A stretch of 64,000 nt of DNA from Piscicola geometra (GCA_943735955.1 OX030964.1:3458099-3522098); one strand, 5' to 3'. Positions 31,287 to 44,904 are shown, numbered from the stretch's first letter. Numbers and translations are program-made. Notes: generated by a model not told the origin, from the sequence alone.

Positions 31287-33755
31287 TCAATCAATCAATC
31301 AATCAATCACTAATAATTTGTATAGCGCCCTTTACTAAGCGAACAAAAGCGCTCAGCCATCACGTCCCAAACAAGTACGTCTTCAGGCCTCGACGGAAAT
31401 TTATGAGTGACTTAGTTGAAGTTAAAGAAGAAGGTAAAGAATTCCATAAAAGAGGACCACAGTAAGAAAAAGAACGTTTAGCAAAAGAGTGTTTAACTGG
31501 AAAACGAAAAGAACGATTAAAGGTGGATGATCTTAGACCAGATTTAGGGGGTTGTTTAATTAGATTTTTAAGATAGATTGGAGCATTACAGTTATGAATT
31601 TTAAACATATTTAGGCATATTTTAAAAGTCACTCTAGATCTCAAAGGTAGCCAATGTAACAAACGAAGATAAGGAGAAATATGAGAAAACTTAGGAGCAC
31701 GAGCAACAAGACGAGCAGCACAATTGAAGGTTTTATTTAGAGGAGCCAAAGTAGTATTAGGGAGACCATAGTAAAGAGAGTTGCAATAATCAATCCTGGA
31801 CAGAACTAGAGAAGATACAAGAAGTTGTAGGGTAGGATCATCGAGAAAAGGAAGAAGCTGTTTAATACGACGAATGTGGAAGTAGCAAGATTTAGAGACA
31901 GATAGAATTTGAGGAGCTAAAGACAAGTTAGAATCAAAAATAAAACCAAGGCTACGAATAGAAGATGAAGGGTTTAGAGAGAGTGAAGAGGGGGGAGGCA
32001 AAACTAAAGAAGGAAGAGATAGTAAAGACTTTGATTTTTTATTGAAATATATGAGTTCAAATTTGTCCGGATTAAGTTTGAGAAACATAGAAGAAGCCCA
32101 AGAGATTATAGATTGAAGACAGAGAGTTATTTTATCAACAGTAAGGTCAAGAGAAGAGTCAGTAAAAGATGTATAAATATAGGAGTCGTCAGCATAAATT
32201 TGACTGTTTAGAGAAGATGACGAAATAATATTAGGTAGTTCCGAGGTATAAAGAATAAAAAGTAAGGGACCAAGAATTGAGCCCTGTGGAACACCATAAG
32301 ATAAAGAAACAGAAGAAGAACGAGAAGATTCAATTGATACATAGGAAGTTCGCTCAGAAAGGTAGGATTTAAGCCAGATAAGAGAGGAACCAGAAATATT
32401 AAAGGAAGAGTCTAAAACATTTAATAAAAGCGTATGGTCGACAGTGTCAAAAGCAGCTGAAAAGTCAAGGCATAAAAGAAGAGAAGAGGCATTAGAATCA
32501 GAAGTTAAAATAAGGTCATTATAGAGTTTAAGTAAAGCAGTTTCAGTGGAGTGGCCAATTCTGAAACCAGATTGAGAGGAAGGAAGAAGTGAGTTTTTTT
32601 CTAGATAGAAGGTTAATTGTTGAGAAATAACTTTTTCCAGGACCTTAGAAAGAAAGGAAATGTTAGATACAGGTCTATAACTGGATAAGGATGCAGGATC
32701 AAGAGAAGGCTTCTTAATTGTAGGAATAATAAATGAAGATTTGAGGGCAGACGGAAATTTAGATGTAGACAAAGATAAGTTAACCAAATCCAGAACAATA
32801 GGATAGAATAAAAAAGAGAGTTCTTTAAAAAGGGTTGTAGGAATAAGATCTAGAGAACAAGAAGTGGGAGACATAGAATTAATTATATTTGTAAGATGGT
32901 CCAATGTGACAGGAGAAAAGGATGATAATGATTCAGAAGTGAACTTAGTAAAAGATGGTATAGGCCTATTATAAGACGAAGATCTTATATTAGATATTTT
33001 ATTAGTTAGAAATTCAAGATAGTCATCAGGAGAGAAAGATGGAGGAGGAGAGTTTTTATGTAAAAGTTTAGATAAAGAAGACCACCTATTTTTAGAATTG
33101 GAGGAAGAGATAATAGAATTTCTTAAAAACGAAGAGTGTTTATTAAAAAGGAGAGTACGATAAGAAGAGAAACAATTTTGCCATTTATTCAAACAGGATA
33201 CAGAGAGAGTAGATCGATAAATTCGTTCATACTTGCGAACTAGTCGCTTAGAAGTCATGCACTCACAATCATACCATGGGGATTTTTTAGAGATTAGACG
33301 ATACCGGAAAGTTTTAAATGGAGCAAAAATATCTAAAAGGGAAGATAGAGTAAGATTGAAATTATCCATAAAACTATCCACATCAGTAAAAGATTTAGAG
33401 CAAAAGTCAGAAGAAAGAAAGCATTTAGTAAAATTTATTTTATCAAAATTAGACCAAGAGCGCTTAACAATAGAAGAGGGGAAGTTAGAAAAAGGCTGAG
33501 CAAGAGATAATTTAAAAGATATAAAGTAGTGGTCAGTAAAGTGGAGTGGAATAGATGTTAAGTCATTAATTTTGCTATAATTAGAAGAAATCACAAAGTC
33601 AAGAGTATTACCAAGAGCATGAGTAGGAAAATTACAGTTTTGAGATAAATTAAAAAGAGAAAGAATTTCAAGAAACTTAGCAACATAGAAATCAGAAGGT
33701 TTATTACTAGAGATATTAAATAATCGAGAAAATACGACAGAATATGGAAAAAACT
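31287..33755 (-). mobile_element. 5'-truncated CR1/L2-like non-LTR retrotransposon
   Basis: The minus-strand element ends in a 3' trailer containing gcgctatacaaattatta and a (TGAT)n tail at 31287-31310, typical of CR1/L2-clade LINEs. The 5' part is lost: an in-frame stop lies near 33,757 and only the end of an APE-type endonuclease precedes the reverse transcriptase. No flanking target-site duplication could be recognised by eye. Confidence 0.85.
31360..33751 (-). CDS. LINE ORF2 fragment: endonuclease end plus reverse transcriptase
   Basis: An uninterrupted frame of nearly 800 codons without a true start, since the element is 5'-truncated. It begins in the last part of an APE endonuclease (HALGNTLDFVIS, then TDHYFISF) and continues with reverse transcriptase blocks in order: YRPVSNISFLSKVLEK, SGFRIGHSTETALL, LDFSAAFDTVDH, GVPQGSILGPLLFILY, the catalytic YADD (in QIYADDSYIYT), and the thumb/C-terminal region with WLPLRSRVTFKI. 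It ends with RGLKTYLFGT, a common ending in the CR1/L2 clade. No premature stop or frameshift was seen in this frame, which suggests a fairly recent insertion. It would make cDNA from element RNA by target-primed reverse transcription. Confidence 0.88.
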
Positions 33756-33759
33756 AATG

Positions 33760-36700
33760 GAGAAAAATTTGTTTAGCTTGTGTTTCAATATATAAATGAT
33801 TCCAAAATTAGTTTTAACAGCTTCTATTTAAAAAATTTTTTTTATCCAAAACAGTATTGGAAAATTCAACCACCAAATAATTGTTCAAGGCCAATGATGA
33901 CGGTGTTAGTGAGTTTGCCTGTAAATATTGCATCTCTATTGCAGCAATAATCTCTTTTATTTCTGCATATGTACTTGAAAATATCCTTACAATCAAATTG
34001 ATGTGAAGTGGTATTAGAGGTTGCTGCTTGTATTCTTTTACACTGTTCTAAAATTATTTTATTATAACTATATATTTTGATGTTAACCACCATTCTTATA
34101 ATTTTTATCAGCATTATTATTAGTAAATATTTTATTAATTTTTCTATTATTCTAATAACATAGTTAATATATAAAAAACACAAAATAAATTTTATACAAG
34201 TTTAAAAAAAAATAGAATAAGTATTTCCATTTGAAGTTTCACCAAAGTTTTATTGTTTCATCACAATAATAATTATAATTAAAAAAACACAAAATAAAAT
34301 GTATCTATAAAAGCATGTGTGTAAAAATAGAAAATCTAAATCGATGTTGGCCCACCTATCGATCCAATAAAACGGGTCCAGATTCCTGCAACCTACCTCC
34401 AACACCTGCGTACCGTTTATGTTCAGGTTTTCAGATCTTTGGGCTAGTTGTGGGGGTAGGCATGATGGCGTGATGGAGTGAAATGAAAGAGTGGAGGAGT
34501 GGTTTTTGTAGTAGAGGAGAAAAAAAGGGTTGTAGGGTATGGTTTATGAATAAAAATTTGAGAATGTTATTTCTAAAAACCTTTGTATCGAATAATTTTA
34601 TTTAAAATCTTCAAGTGGATTTTTTCTAACTTCTAAGGCAGGGAAATTTTATGGTACGACTTTTTAGATTAATTAGTCAAAACATATATTAAAGAAAAAT
34701 TTAGTATTCAATTCATAAAAATATATTTGAAGAAGTAGAAAAATAAAAATAACGTTTTTAGGCTAAACCTTTTTCATGGTAAAAATTTATTTCCTCATAC
34801 GAAAAAAAAATTGTTGAATTTTTTTTCTACGTTTTTTTCCGTTTTTTAGAAAAAAAATAATCAGCTTTTTTTATTTCAAAACGATTTTTACGTATTCGTA
34901 GAATTTATTTCCTATGAATAAAAAATGTTTTTTTAATCTCACTATCAATTAACCTGCATCTGTTTATTTACACAAAGAAACATAATAAGATACAAAAAAC
35001 AGCAAAATACAAAGATACTGAAAAAAATAAAAAAATAAAAAGATACTGAAAAAATGCAAAAATACAAAGATACTAGAAAAAATGCAAAAATACAAAGATA
35101 CTGAAAAAATGCAAAAATACATATAAATATACACCCAAACATTTTAAGATACACACAAGTATACACCCAAACATCAGAGATACACAAAAACATACAAAGA
35201 CACACACAAAAATACAAATATACACACAAACATACAAAGATACACACAAACATACAAAGATACGCACAAACATACAAATATATACACAAACATACAAAGA
35301 TACACACAAACATACAAAGGTATGTAAAAGAATATGGGTTAGGAATCTCGGGTTTGGTATGATGTTCATAAGTTGTTTATGATTGGGTTAGAAGCATTAT
35401 CTGCATTCTTGGACCAAGTACAGCAGGTTGGTGGGTTGATGGAGGGGTGGATGGATGGTGGAGAGATGGTGAAGAAATGGATGGGTGGTGGATGGATGAG
35501 TGGTAGATGGGTGGTAAAGGGATGGATGAGTGGTGGAAGGGATGTGAAAAAAGAATGGATTGAGATTAAAAATTGATAAAGAAAGTTTAAAAGAGACCAA
35601 AACGAAAGAGTAGATGGAAACAGGAAAAAGATAAAGAATAATAAATATTATTTTAAAGAAAAAAAAGGGTTGACGTATATTTTTAACGTGGCATAAACCC
35701 GAACGAGCTTTAAAACAAATTAAATATTGAGTTGATAGAGATAAGGAAGAAAAGGGAAGTAGCTTTTAGTGGGAAGGCGAAAAAATAAGAAAGGTAAGGT
35801 ATAGCTTGGTAGATAGATTAGATTGCTAAAGAAATAATAGCTTAAAACACCATGTATAAGACGCAATACGGGAGATTTATCGAGTGATTTTAAGAAACTG
35901 AAAACATAAACATCTCTTTTATTTTTCCTTTCACAATAATTGAAATTGAACAATTTTAAAGTTTTAAAGTTTTTTGAATAGAAAAAAACTCAAGTTGGAA
36001 CTGAAAATGTATTAATTTGAAGAATATAAGTGCATCTTGAATAAAAAATCATTTTTTGATATAATTCATATATATATATAATAATGTTTATATTATTTAT
36101 GTATTTTTAAAAACAAATAATAATCTTATTCAAATCAAACATAAAATGTAAAGTAAACCGCTTTGTCATAAAATGAGGTATGGTTAAGTGCGCAGTTTTC
36201 AATTAATTGAAATTAAGTGTATATTTCAGTGTCTGCAGGAACGACAATGACTTGAAATTAAAAAGAAAAATTAAGAATAACGAATGGAAAAGATTTTAAA
36301 CTAAACATTTTTCATGAATTTCAAAATTATAAAGTCTAAAGCTACGAGCTTGAGTAGAAAATTTGGAAAAACCTTATGATGAAGCTGTGTATTTCAATGA
36401 ATCAATGTTAGCATTCACGAATAAGTTATTTAGAGGTATTTAAGTTGAACAATAAAATAGGTTTAAATTAGAAATTATGTTTGAAAAACATTATTTAATG
36501 GTGTACAGTCGCAAAAAAGATCACGAAAATGATAAATTAATTGCACTTGGTTCCAGCGTTAAGGCTCTAAATTAAATAGAAAAAGTGATAAACTAATTGA
36601 AACTGTTTATGAAACTAATTGTTTTTAATACTTAATTTTCTTATTAAGTCAAAAGATACAGTTTGTTAACGTAAATATAATAGCATAAACTAAAAAAAAA

Positions 36701-36820
36701 TATTTCAAAATATTAGAAAAACCCTCAATGTAAAAAATATTAATGCCCGACCTCATTACTTAGCTTTAAAGCTGAATATTCTCACACCCAATTGCAGCGA
36801 ATAGAACGTCCAAAAGGAGA
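33760..36820. other. Gene-free stretch between LINE and P450
   Basis: About 3 kb of AT-rich sequence without a convincing gene. It contains an exon-like minus-strand segment at 34385-34445 (reads SENLNINGTQVLE, bounded by AG and GTAGGT), an ACATACAAAGATACA tract at 34,975-35,330 and a GGATGG-rich stretch at 35,440-35,540. Nothing else was recognised. Confidence 0.5.
34975..35330. repeat. ACATACAAAGATACACACAA-type tandem tract
   Basis: Two adjoining degenerate arrays: an aaaatacaaagatactg unit first, then acacaaacatacaaagat units. All frames across it are repeat products. Confidence 0.85.
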
Positions 36821-38380
36821 TTAGCACACAGGATTACTTGGACGAACTGTCAAGGGCTCTAGTGTCACCTTGAAGGGTTTGGGAGACAGGCCGATGCCGT
36901 CGATTGCCTCGATGTCGAGGGGAGATGGGCTGGAAATGCGATACTTTTCAACGAGTCGAGCTGCCATCAGCACTGATAGGGACTTTCCCGTGTGGACCCC
37001 GATGCATTTTCTGTTTCCAAATCCAAACGAAAGCAGTCTGTCATTCAGCCGTGGGTCGAAAGCACCATCGCTGTCTAGGAATCTTTCTGGTTTGAACTCG
37101 TAGGGATGTGGCCAGTACTTTTCGTTGAAGTTGAGAGCGAAGTTGTTGAAGAGAAGACAAGTTCCTTTGTTGATTCTCACGCCGTCTCTCGTGACGATGT
37201 CTCCGGTAAGTTCTCGTTTCAGGAATGGATTGAGGCAGCTGAACCGAAGGCTCTCCGCCACCACAGCGTTGCAATACTGCAAGCTAGAAATGTCTTCTAA
37301 AGTTATACTTTTTGAATTATTTTCCGTCAGAACTTTTTCAATTTCTTGTCTCATTTTGTCTTGCACGTCGCTGTACTTAGTGGCGTAGACCAGAAACCAC
37401 TGCACCAAGAGCGAGATTGACTCAGTGCCCGCTCGAATGATGTCGACGAGGCCTTGATAGAAAACCTTTTCGAGAGAGTCGTGTTTGGATTCGTTGTATT
37501 CTTTCAAATGTTCCAGTTTTCTATTGAAGAATAGAACCAAATTGGAATCGTCTTCTTCACGATTTTGCAATTTCTTTTCGGTTTCTTGGTCGCAGAATTC
37601 GTGGAGGAGTTTGTTGAATGCTGTAAACTTATTGAACTTTTGGCTCATTATTTTGTGCAGACTTGGTAGCAAGTTGAAAATGCTGAAAGAGCCCATGGTA
37701 GTGGTATAGTCGGGAAGGAGGTGAATGATTTCGATCAATTTCTTGCAGGTTTCTTCCTCCAGCTCTCCGTATGACATTCGGTACAAAACCCTGCTAACAT
37801 AGTAAGTAACGGTGTAACGAATATCTACAGGCTCTGAAAAGTCGGTGTTTTGCAGTTCGGATATCAAATTCTCGACTTCCTCGGGCAGAATCTGGTTGAT
37901 GTTATTTTTTTCAAGATGTTTTAGACCAGCGTTGGTGTAGGCTCTTCTTTTTTTCCAGCGTTCCAGAAAGTCATTGTGGGCACCAGAAGAGACGTGGCTG
38001 GTGGTGAAAGAAGCGGGCTTTCCAAATAACTGATCTGGATAGTTCTTCGCAACGCTGATGATATCGTCGTAGTCACTGAAAACCACCGAAGTGCCATGCC
38101 CGGCTTTAATCTTGAAGATTTTGTTTTGAAATTTTTCAGAGGCTACTTTCGCCAGTGATTCATGTGGAAGACTGCCCAGTGAAAAAAGACACCCGAAAAA
38201 TGGGATGTTTTTCCAGGTTGGAAGGTTGGAGAAGGAAGGATGGAATGTTTGCTTGTTTTTGAGGGTTTGTTTGATGCAGAAGCTGGCGTATAGAAGTGCG
38301 GCTGTGCACACCAAGTGAGTGGTGATGGAGAGGCTGTAGAAGAGGTGGAATGGGAAACTGAAAAGCGAGATTGACAACAT
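36821..38380 (-). CDS. Cytochrome P450, clan 2-like, intronless
   Basis: Complete 519-residue frame with ATG and stop in one exon. P450s are haem-thiolate mono-oxygenases of endoplasmic reticulum or mitochondria. Visible features: hydrophobic N-terminal anchor (about residues 1-35), WKKRR in helix C, an I-helix with RAGTES where AGTDT is usual, ExxR in ESLR, PERF in FKPERF, and the haem loop FGFGNRKCIG with its Cys ligand. The overall pattern (KGTCLLFNNFALNFNEKYW) resembles clan-2 enzymes such as the CYP1/CYP17 groups; subfamily and substrate cannot be called. The hinge reads LPTWKNIPFFG rather than PPGP. An intronless P450 suggests either a retrocopy or lineage intron loss. No flanking gene on this strand is close enough to suggest shared control. 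Confidence 0.93.
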   Translation of the reverse strand: MLSISLFSFPFHLFYSLSITTHLVCTAALLYASFCIKQTLKNKQTFHPSFSNLPTWKNIPFFGCLFSLGSLPHESLAKVASEKFQNKIFKIKAGHGTSVVFSDYDDIISVAKNYPDQLFGKPASFTTSHVSSGAHNDFLERWKKRRAYTNAGLKHLEKNNINQILPEEVENLISELQNTDFSEPVDIRYTVTYYVSRVLYRMSYGELEEETCKKLIEIIHLLPDYTTTMGSFSIFNLLPSLHKIMSQKFNKFTAFNKLLHEFCDQETEKKLQNREEDDSNLVLFFNRKLEHLKEYNESKHDSLEKVFYQGLVDIIRAGTESISLLVQWFLVYATKYSDVQDKMRQEIEKVLTENNSKSITLEDISSLQYCNAVVAESLRFSCLNPFLKRELTGDIVTRDGVRINKGTCLLFNNFALNFNEKYWPHPYEFKPERFLDSDGAFDPRLNDRLLSFGFGNRKCIGVHTGKSLSVLMAARLVEKYRISSPSPLDIEAIDGIGLSPKPFKVTLEPLTVRPSNPVC

Positions 38381-38559
38381 TCCAGTGTTTTTAACGGATG
38401 GTTTTGTTTTTGTCGTTGTTGTTTTTTGTGTGGTCGTTTTCGTACTTGCTTTTTTTGCAGTAGATGTTGTTTGGATTATATTTCTTTTTGGTAGTTTTTG
38501 AAGTTTTGTTGCTACAGAACAAGTATTAGTTATAGTTTTAATAGTAGTCGTAGTAGTAG

Positions 38560-38745
<186 letters not shown>

Positions 38746-38749
38746 TACT

Positions 38750-41700
38750 AGTAGTAAGAGAAGGGCAGTTGATTCACGGGGTGGATGAGACGGTAAAAAC
38801 TTTGAGATTTCAGCTGTTCCAGAAGACTATTCTCCGAATAATTCTTCAGGCCAAACTGACGACGTCCTTATCAAGGATCTCATCCAACCCGCTTTTATAG
38901 CGCTTTGTCTCCAGAACTTCGTCTGTTAATTGTGTTATTGTTGGTGTTCTCCTCTCTGTTAGTTTCATTGTTATTTCTATCATTAACATACATCTTGCTT
39001 GGTTCTTGGCGGTTTTCTTATCTATTTAATCTGGTTTTTTCTAGATTTTTAAAACTATTACAGTGGTTTCTAATTAGCTCACCAGGGTCGTCATTTGGCT
39101 TTTATCTATTCTATGGTCCTTTCAGTGGCATCTTTTAGAAGTCGTTCGTTAACTCGAGTCTTTTAAATGCGTTTTCCAACGCGCGGGGTTTTCACGAGAC
39201 AAAAAAACATTCTAAGTCACTTTTTATCGTTTTTTTAAGAGTCATCCGAATAATTTGTACAACAGAAATCTGAACTTTTCAGATATAGAAAACTGAATGA
39301 ATGCAAAAAATTTTAATTTAAAAAAAACTTGTTAAAACTAATTTATTAAACGAAAAACTTACGAAGCACAAAAAATCCAGATAAATGGTGAGGCATCAAC
39401 GCCTCTACACATTTATCAACCAGTTAAAACATCACAATCCTTCATATATATACCTACACTTTTCGAGCCATTCCAGTTATAATGAAGTATTAGTAAATTA
39501 GAATTAAGTTTAATTAATAATAATAATTGGTTTTATTTAGAACTGATTATCCTTATATCGATCGCCTTGTTATGGACTGTTAGATAAATAATTTTGTGTG
39601 AAATGGATAGTTTAAACAGCTAAAATTAGCTGGAAAAATGGCTAGTAGAATAAGGGCATAGCTAAATAAAAAATGATAAAGATACAATAGCTTTACAGAT
39701 GGGTGGGTAAAATGAGACATTTGAATAATAAAACAACTACTGTTTCGGATTGGATTGAACTAACTCGAAAAGTCTGTGTCAAATTAAATTCCATTGCATT
39801 CACTAATAAATCTCATTTCTATTCATTCAACCATCCATCCATTCACGCACCCACCCATCCATTCACCCACTCAAACACTCGTTTATCCATTCACTCATTT
39901 ATCAGATCATCCCCTCATCCATTTACACATCTATTTATCCACCCACCCACCTCCCTCCTCACACAACACCAACCCTTCCATTCCCTAAACATCCATAAGG
40001 AATCCACGGAATCCAAGCATCGACTATATGGTGCAACACGAGAATGTGGTGGGGGGAAGAGGAGGAAGAGAGGGAGAGAGGGAGAGGGTAGGTAACATTG
40101 AGAATGGAGATTTTAGTGGAAAGGCTCGTCATAACAAGAGTTTCTAGAGACGCCAAACGCTTGAAAACACTCTCTCAGGGTTGTTGCGACTTCATCACGT
40201 AGGCCCTTTCTATTGTTAGTAGTGGTGGTAGCAATAGAAACTGTTCTTGCTGTTATTCTTGTTGTTTGCAGCAATAAAAATAATTTTTATTCGTTTTTCC
40301 ATTACCACCATTCGGTAGCCCAGTGTTGCTGATAATAAAAAAATATTAAAAATAAGACTGTTTTGGAAGTTTTTCTTTCTAGTTGCATACTTTTGCTTGT
40401 GTTGCACAGTTATCACTGTTAACGATTCATTGATTAACAACATTTTCTTCAGATTAATCGATCAGGAAAAGAAACAACGAGCTGCGAGTTAAAAACACGC
40501 ATTAACGTATAACGGGTCAAACGACGGAAAGCGAAGAAGATGACATGAACTGAACTGAACGCCTAACGACTCTCGGCTTGACCAACGGTTGGTCGCAGGT
40601 TCAAATGCAACCGATGCCCTAGTAGTGAGCGCTTCAGTTGCGTGTCTGGGCGCTATATAAAAACGATGATTTATTTCATTTATTTGTATTAACTTATTCT
40701 GATTTCTTTCATTTTATTAATTAAATTAAATTAATTACTTTATTTATTCGTTTATTTAATTTCATGACAACAACCTGGAGAGGACTCCGGCCTAGAGCGT
40801 CTGTGGCGTGACAGCGGGAGAGCCTTTGTGTCAAGAGTTAAGAGACCTAATTGAGCTGTAGTCAATTAGATTAAACAATTAAATTAGTTAATTAGATGAG
40901 TCAATTAGATTTACTGTGAGTGTTTAATTATTAATTATTATTACTATTCTTATTTGGAATTAATTAGGATTGATATATATATATTTATCATACTTTTTTA
41001 ATCACTATTGAATAGTTTGTTGTAGGTTCAATCGAAGGTAGAAAACAACGCGAAAATTCTATGATGAGAAAACAAAAAAAAAACAATTTCAAGTAGATGC
41101 TATCAGAACTAATGATAAGTATGAAAAAAGTCATCATGGAAATGTACTTAGACCTATTTGCTACACACAGAAATGTTTTATCTTCACAACCTTACCATAG
41201 AAACCTAATAATAAAAACAAGCATAAAAATATTTGGAATAATCAATTATTTATTAGACATAGAAAAAAAAATAATAAAAGTTTTATTTGACCAGTTTGTC
41301 AGCTATTATTTTTCAAATAAAAAAATTAAACATAAAGGAAAAATTGTTTTGAATATTAAAACAAAAAGAAGAAGCAAAATAGAGATAATAAAAATGATAC
41401 AAACAAAATCTCAGCTTTGAGATTGTGAGAGGGATAACATTATAATTTCAATTATCAGCCTTATCACCACTATAGGATGATTATTACCACCTCTGCTAAC
41501 ATCATCATCTTCATCATCTCCACTATCATCATCATTTAAGTTTTTTTTCCACCATTAAAAATGTTTTTATGAAAAATACTTTTTGAATGGTTGTGTGCTT
41601 GGTGCCTACTTTTTTTTCATAACTTTACAAAAGTTGTGATAAACTTGAGCAAAGAAATAAAACTCTTGAAACTGCAACAAAATTTTGAAAGAAAAGAAAA

Positions 41701-44700
41701 TTAACAATAACAAACACAAGCCATAAACCACCCCAAGAACAACAACAACCATTTCAACACTACCTCAACAATAGCAAAACAACAACAAAAACAACAACAA
41801 CAACAACAAAAACAATAAAAATGATCCGTGGCCAACTAGACCAATGAATCATGGACTTGGTACAACTTACTATCGATCGGCTAGCGTTGCAAACATCACT
41901 CCATCTTAACTTCTACTGCATCAAGTAATAGTAATAGTATCCTTGTGTATCTTTTTATATTTCATATATTTGTGTAGGTAATTTATATAGCGTGAAATAA
42001 ATATGTATTTGCATACTTCTAAATAATGGTTTTTAATTTTGAAAAAATAGGTATTTTTCATTTAATTCTATTAAAAATATCATTTAATATTGAAGTTTTT
42101 TGCTCATTAAATTTTTTTATTATTAGTCAAATTAAATTATTGAAATTTAATTACGCTTATTATTATTTTTCACACTAATTAACATAATAGAAATTATATT
42201 TTTTCAACGTATTTTTGAACCAAGAACCCTAAAACAATTATTTTTTAAAGATGAGGGGGTCTGAACATTATGGGTGTCTGAAAAATCTGTTTCAAAATGA
42301 AATAATTTATTTCAGAATTATATGTTAATATTATTATGAAATATATTTTTCAAGGTTATTTAATTAGTTAGCATTTGATAAAAATACATTTATTATTTAA
42401 AATATATCTTTTAAAGTTTTCATTTGTGAAAATGAAGACAAAAATAGGAATCAAAAAATTAAACCTAGAAAATGAAGTAATTAATATTTCTATAAGGCAT
42501 TTTATCAATTTATATTTAATATATTAAAAGTAGATTTATAGACTGAATATTAAAAAAAATTGATGATATTTAAGTTATTATATTATGCAGTTCGTGAGAA
42601 CTGTTATGAAGCAGAATTCTCGAACATGGAAGTTCATCGAAATGGAGCGAGAAAATGTATGAAGATAGAAATCATAAAATGGATTTAATAAATGTTTAAA
42701 ACCATGACTTCAAGTTGGTTTATTAATTCGATTTGTAAATTTACTGAAACCCCTCATTAATAAAATTAATAAAACGGATTTAAATTATTTTTAAAGATTC
42801 AATTTTTTCATTAAAAACGCATCTTAGACATTAAAAATTGAACTTTAAACTGCAGAGAAATCCTTGAAACAATTTCAAAGTTCCTACTTCTGTCCGTGGA
42901 AATAGGATCTTCTAACCTTGGAAGCCATTGTCACCAGACCTCCGTGCCTCACTTCTAAGACTCGAATTGTGTGTCTTTGCTTTTTATAATTTTTATACAA
43001 TTAAAAAATATTTATTAAAGTGTATTTTTGAAGACACACTAGTTTTTGTGTAACTATTTCATTTTTTAGTAGGTTTTTTTAGTTTTTGCTTATTTTTGAA
43101 AAAGATTTATGATTTAAGGTAAAAAAATGTTAAGCCTCAAACAAACTTTTAACATGAAAATCTTTTAAACCTAATTTTTTTAAACTTCTAGAATAAATTT
43201 AAATTTTGTAATAAAAAAATTAAAAATGACTTGAGGTCTACTTATAGAACGTTTCAAGCACTATCAAGCGACATTTCTTCTTTTAAAAAAATTGTCGAAA
43301 AAAACGTTGAAATGTGGATCTTAGATATTTGCGAAAAATTCAATATTTTTTTAAATTTTAATAAGTTATCATATTTTTGAATTTAAAAAATAGTAACATT
43401 TTTCAAATACTTTTTTTAGTTGAGAAAATCCTCTCGGAAGCCTGAAGCTTTCTCTTGAACCCTTGAACATCCCTCACTGGACCCTCAAACCCTCCCTGAA
43501 GCCCCATACCACCCCATCAACCTCAAAGTTCCCAATAGAAGACTGTCAGGGTCAGGGGGAGTGGAGCTGCTCTGAATAGAAGATGGCAGAAAAGCCCTGA
43601 CATCCCGCTCTGTTCTGGGCATTGTCGCTTCAGGACCTCTTTACAGGATGGAAATTGCTTCTAGGGTCTTTAAAAATGACATTATTATAAATTATTTTCA
43701 AAATTAATTTAATTTAAATTTGTTTGAAAAAAAACAACTTTAATTGTTAAAATTTTTAAAATCGTATTTAAAATATTAATGACATCACTCCAAATTCCCA
43801 AAAACGAATGTAATGAATTCCACAATTAGTTCAAACCTTGCAAAAGACGTTTTTCCCTTTTTAAATAAAAACCTTCATGAAGCCTAATTTCTCTTCTTCT
43901 TCTTCGACAAACCCTGGTTTCAAGGCACTTCTGCAGATCTTCTGCTGACGATAAATCTCGCGCCAAGAGCGTGGTCTACATTTGATGCACTAAAACTCAA
44001 GAATTTTTGTGTGCTAATTAGGAAAATTACAGTTGACAATTTTTATATTGGAAAATGTGATTTTAATGCTCTTTTCAATATAAATAAATCTTGAATACTA
44101 TTATATGGTAAAGTATTTTTTAAATTAAACTTGCTTTAAAAAATTTAATTTGCTACTATATATTTTTCAACAAATTTTTCAATTACTCCTTTCTACACTC
44201 TCTTCCCGTCCCACCTCTTTGTCCACTCTTCCCTTTTCTCTTCCTCTCTCCCACTCCATCTATCTTATCTCTCTCAACCACCACCAACATCATCTCTTCT
44301 GATTAATCCACACTAGAACACTCACTACCCCGGGGCGGATTTAATCGGGCGTGTTGACTTTAAATTAATTTAAATCGAGGTCACTCCATAGGTGTCGCTG
44401 CGAGCCCCTCGGGCGATGAAACTCCCGCTTAATTGAATGTACTCTCGCGTAAACTGCAGTGCCATAATGTAATGTTTGTCGATGGCATTGTCTCGAAATC
44501 AAGTTAGTCTCCTATATTCTCGGTTGTTTCATTTAGAAATTAAGTTACTCCTCTATTCGCGGTTGTTTCATTTTTCTTTTTTTTGCAAGATATGTCGTCT
44601 AGCAGGAGATTTGATGCTTGAGAATGCTCGCGAAGGATTGTCCCTAGAAACGCCAAAAAACAGTGACAACTAAAAGTTTTGCAACAAGAAAAAGACTTTA

Positions 44701-44730
44701 AAAAATTAACTCTTTAATAACAACACCACT
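38750..44730. other. 6-kb stretch without a recognised protein gene
   Basis: AT-rich. It holds a SINE candidate (40,540-40,690), a short CATT/CACCC tract near 39,825-39,960, a CAACAA patch near 41,740-41,815, and several more GC-balanced unique patches (43,440-43,660 and 44,330-44,460) of unknown role. Frames near 40,216-40,443 and 41,097-41,420 are AT-driven and show no coding character. Confidence 0.5.
40540..40690 (+). mobile_element. tRNA-derived SINE candidate with L2-like tail
   Basis: Contains a polymerase-III B-box-like GGTTCAAATGC within cgcaggttcaaatgcaacc, then about 45 bases further gggcgctatataaaaacgat and an ATTT-rich tail. The 3' motif gcgctatata matches the local LINE 3' end, as expected of a SINE mobilised by it. 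The A box is not clear. Confidence 0.5.
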
Positions 44731-44734
44731 AAAT

Positions 44735-44845
44735 CGAAACAACAACAACAGAAACAACAACAACAGCCACGACAACAACAGCCACAACAACAACAACAAC
44801 AGCAGCCACAACAACAACAACAACAGCAGCCACAACAACAACAGC

Positions 44846-44904
<59 letters not shown>

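Noticed and set aside
41097..41420. A 107-codon plus-strand frame rich in Lys and Ile
   Set aside because: Composition simply reflects AT-rich DNA; no motif, no neighbouring exon, no family resemblance.
43440..43660. A GC-balanced patch that looked like a possible exon
   Set aside because: No frame is open across it with plausible splice ends and no peptide is recognisable.
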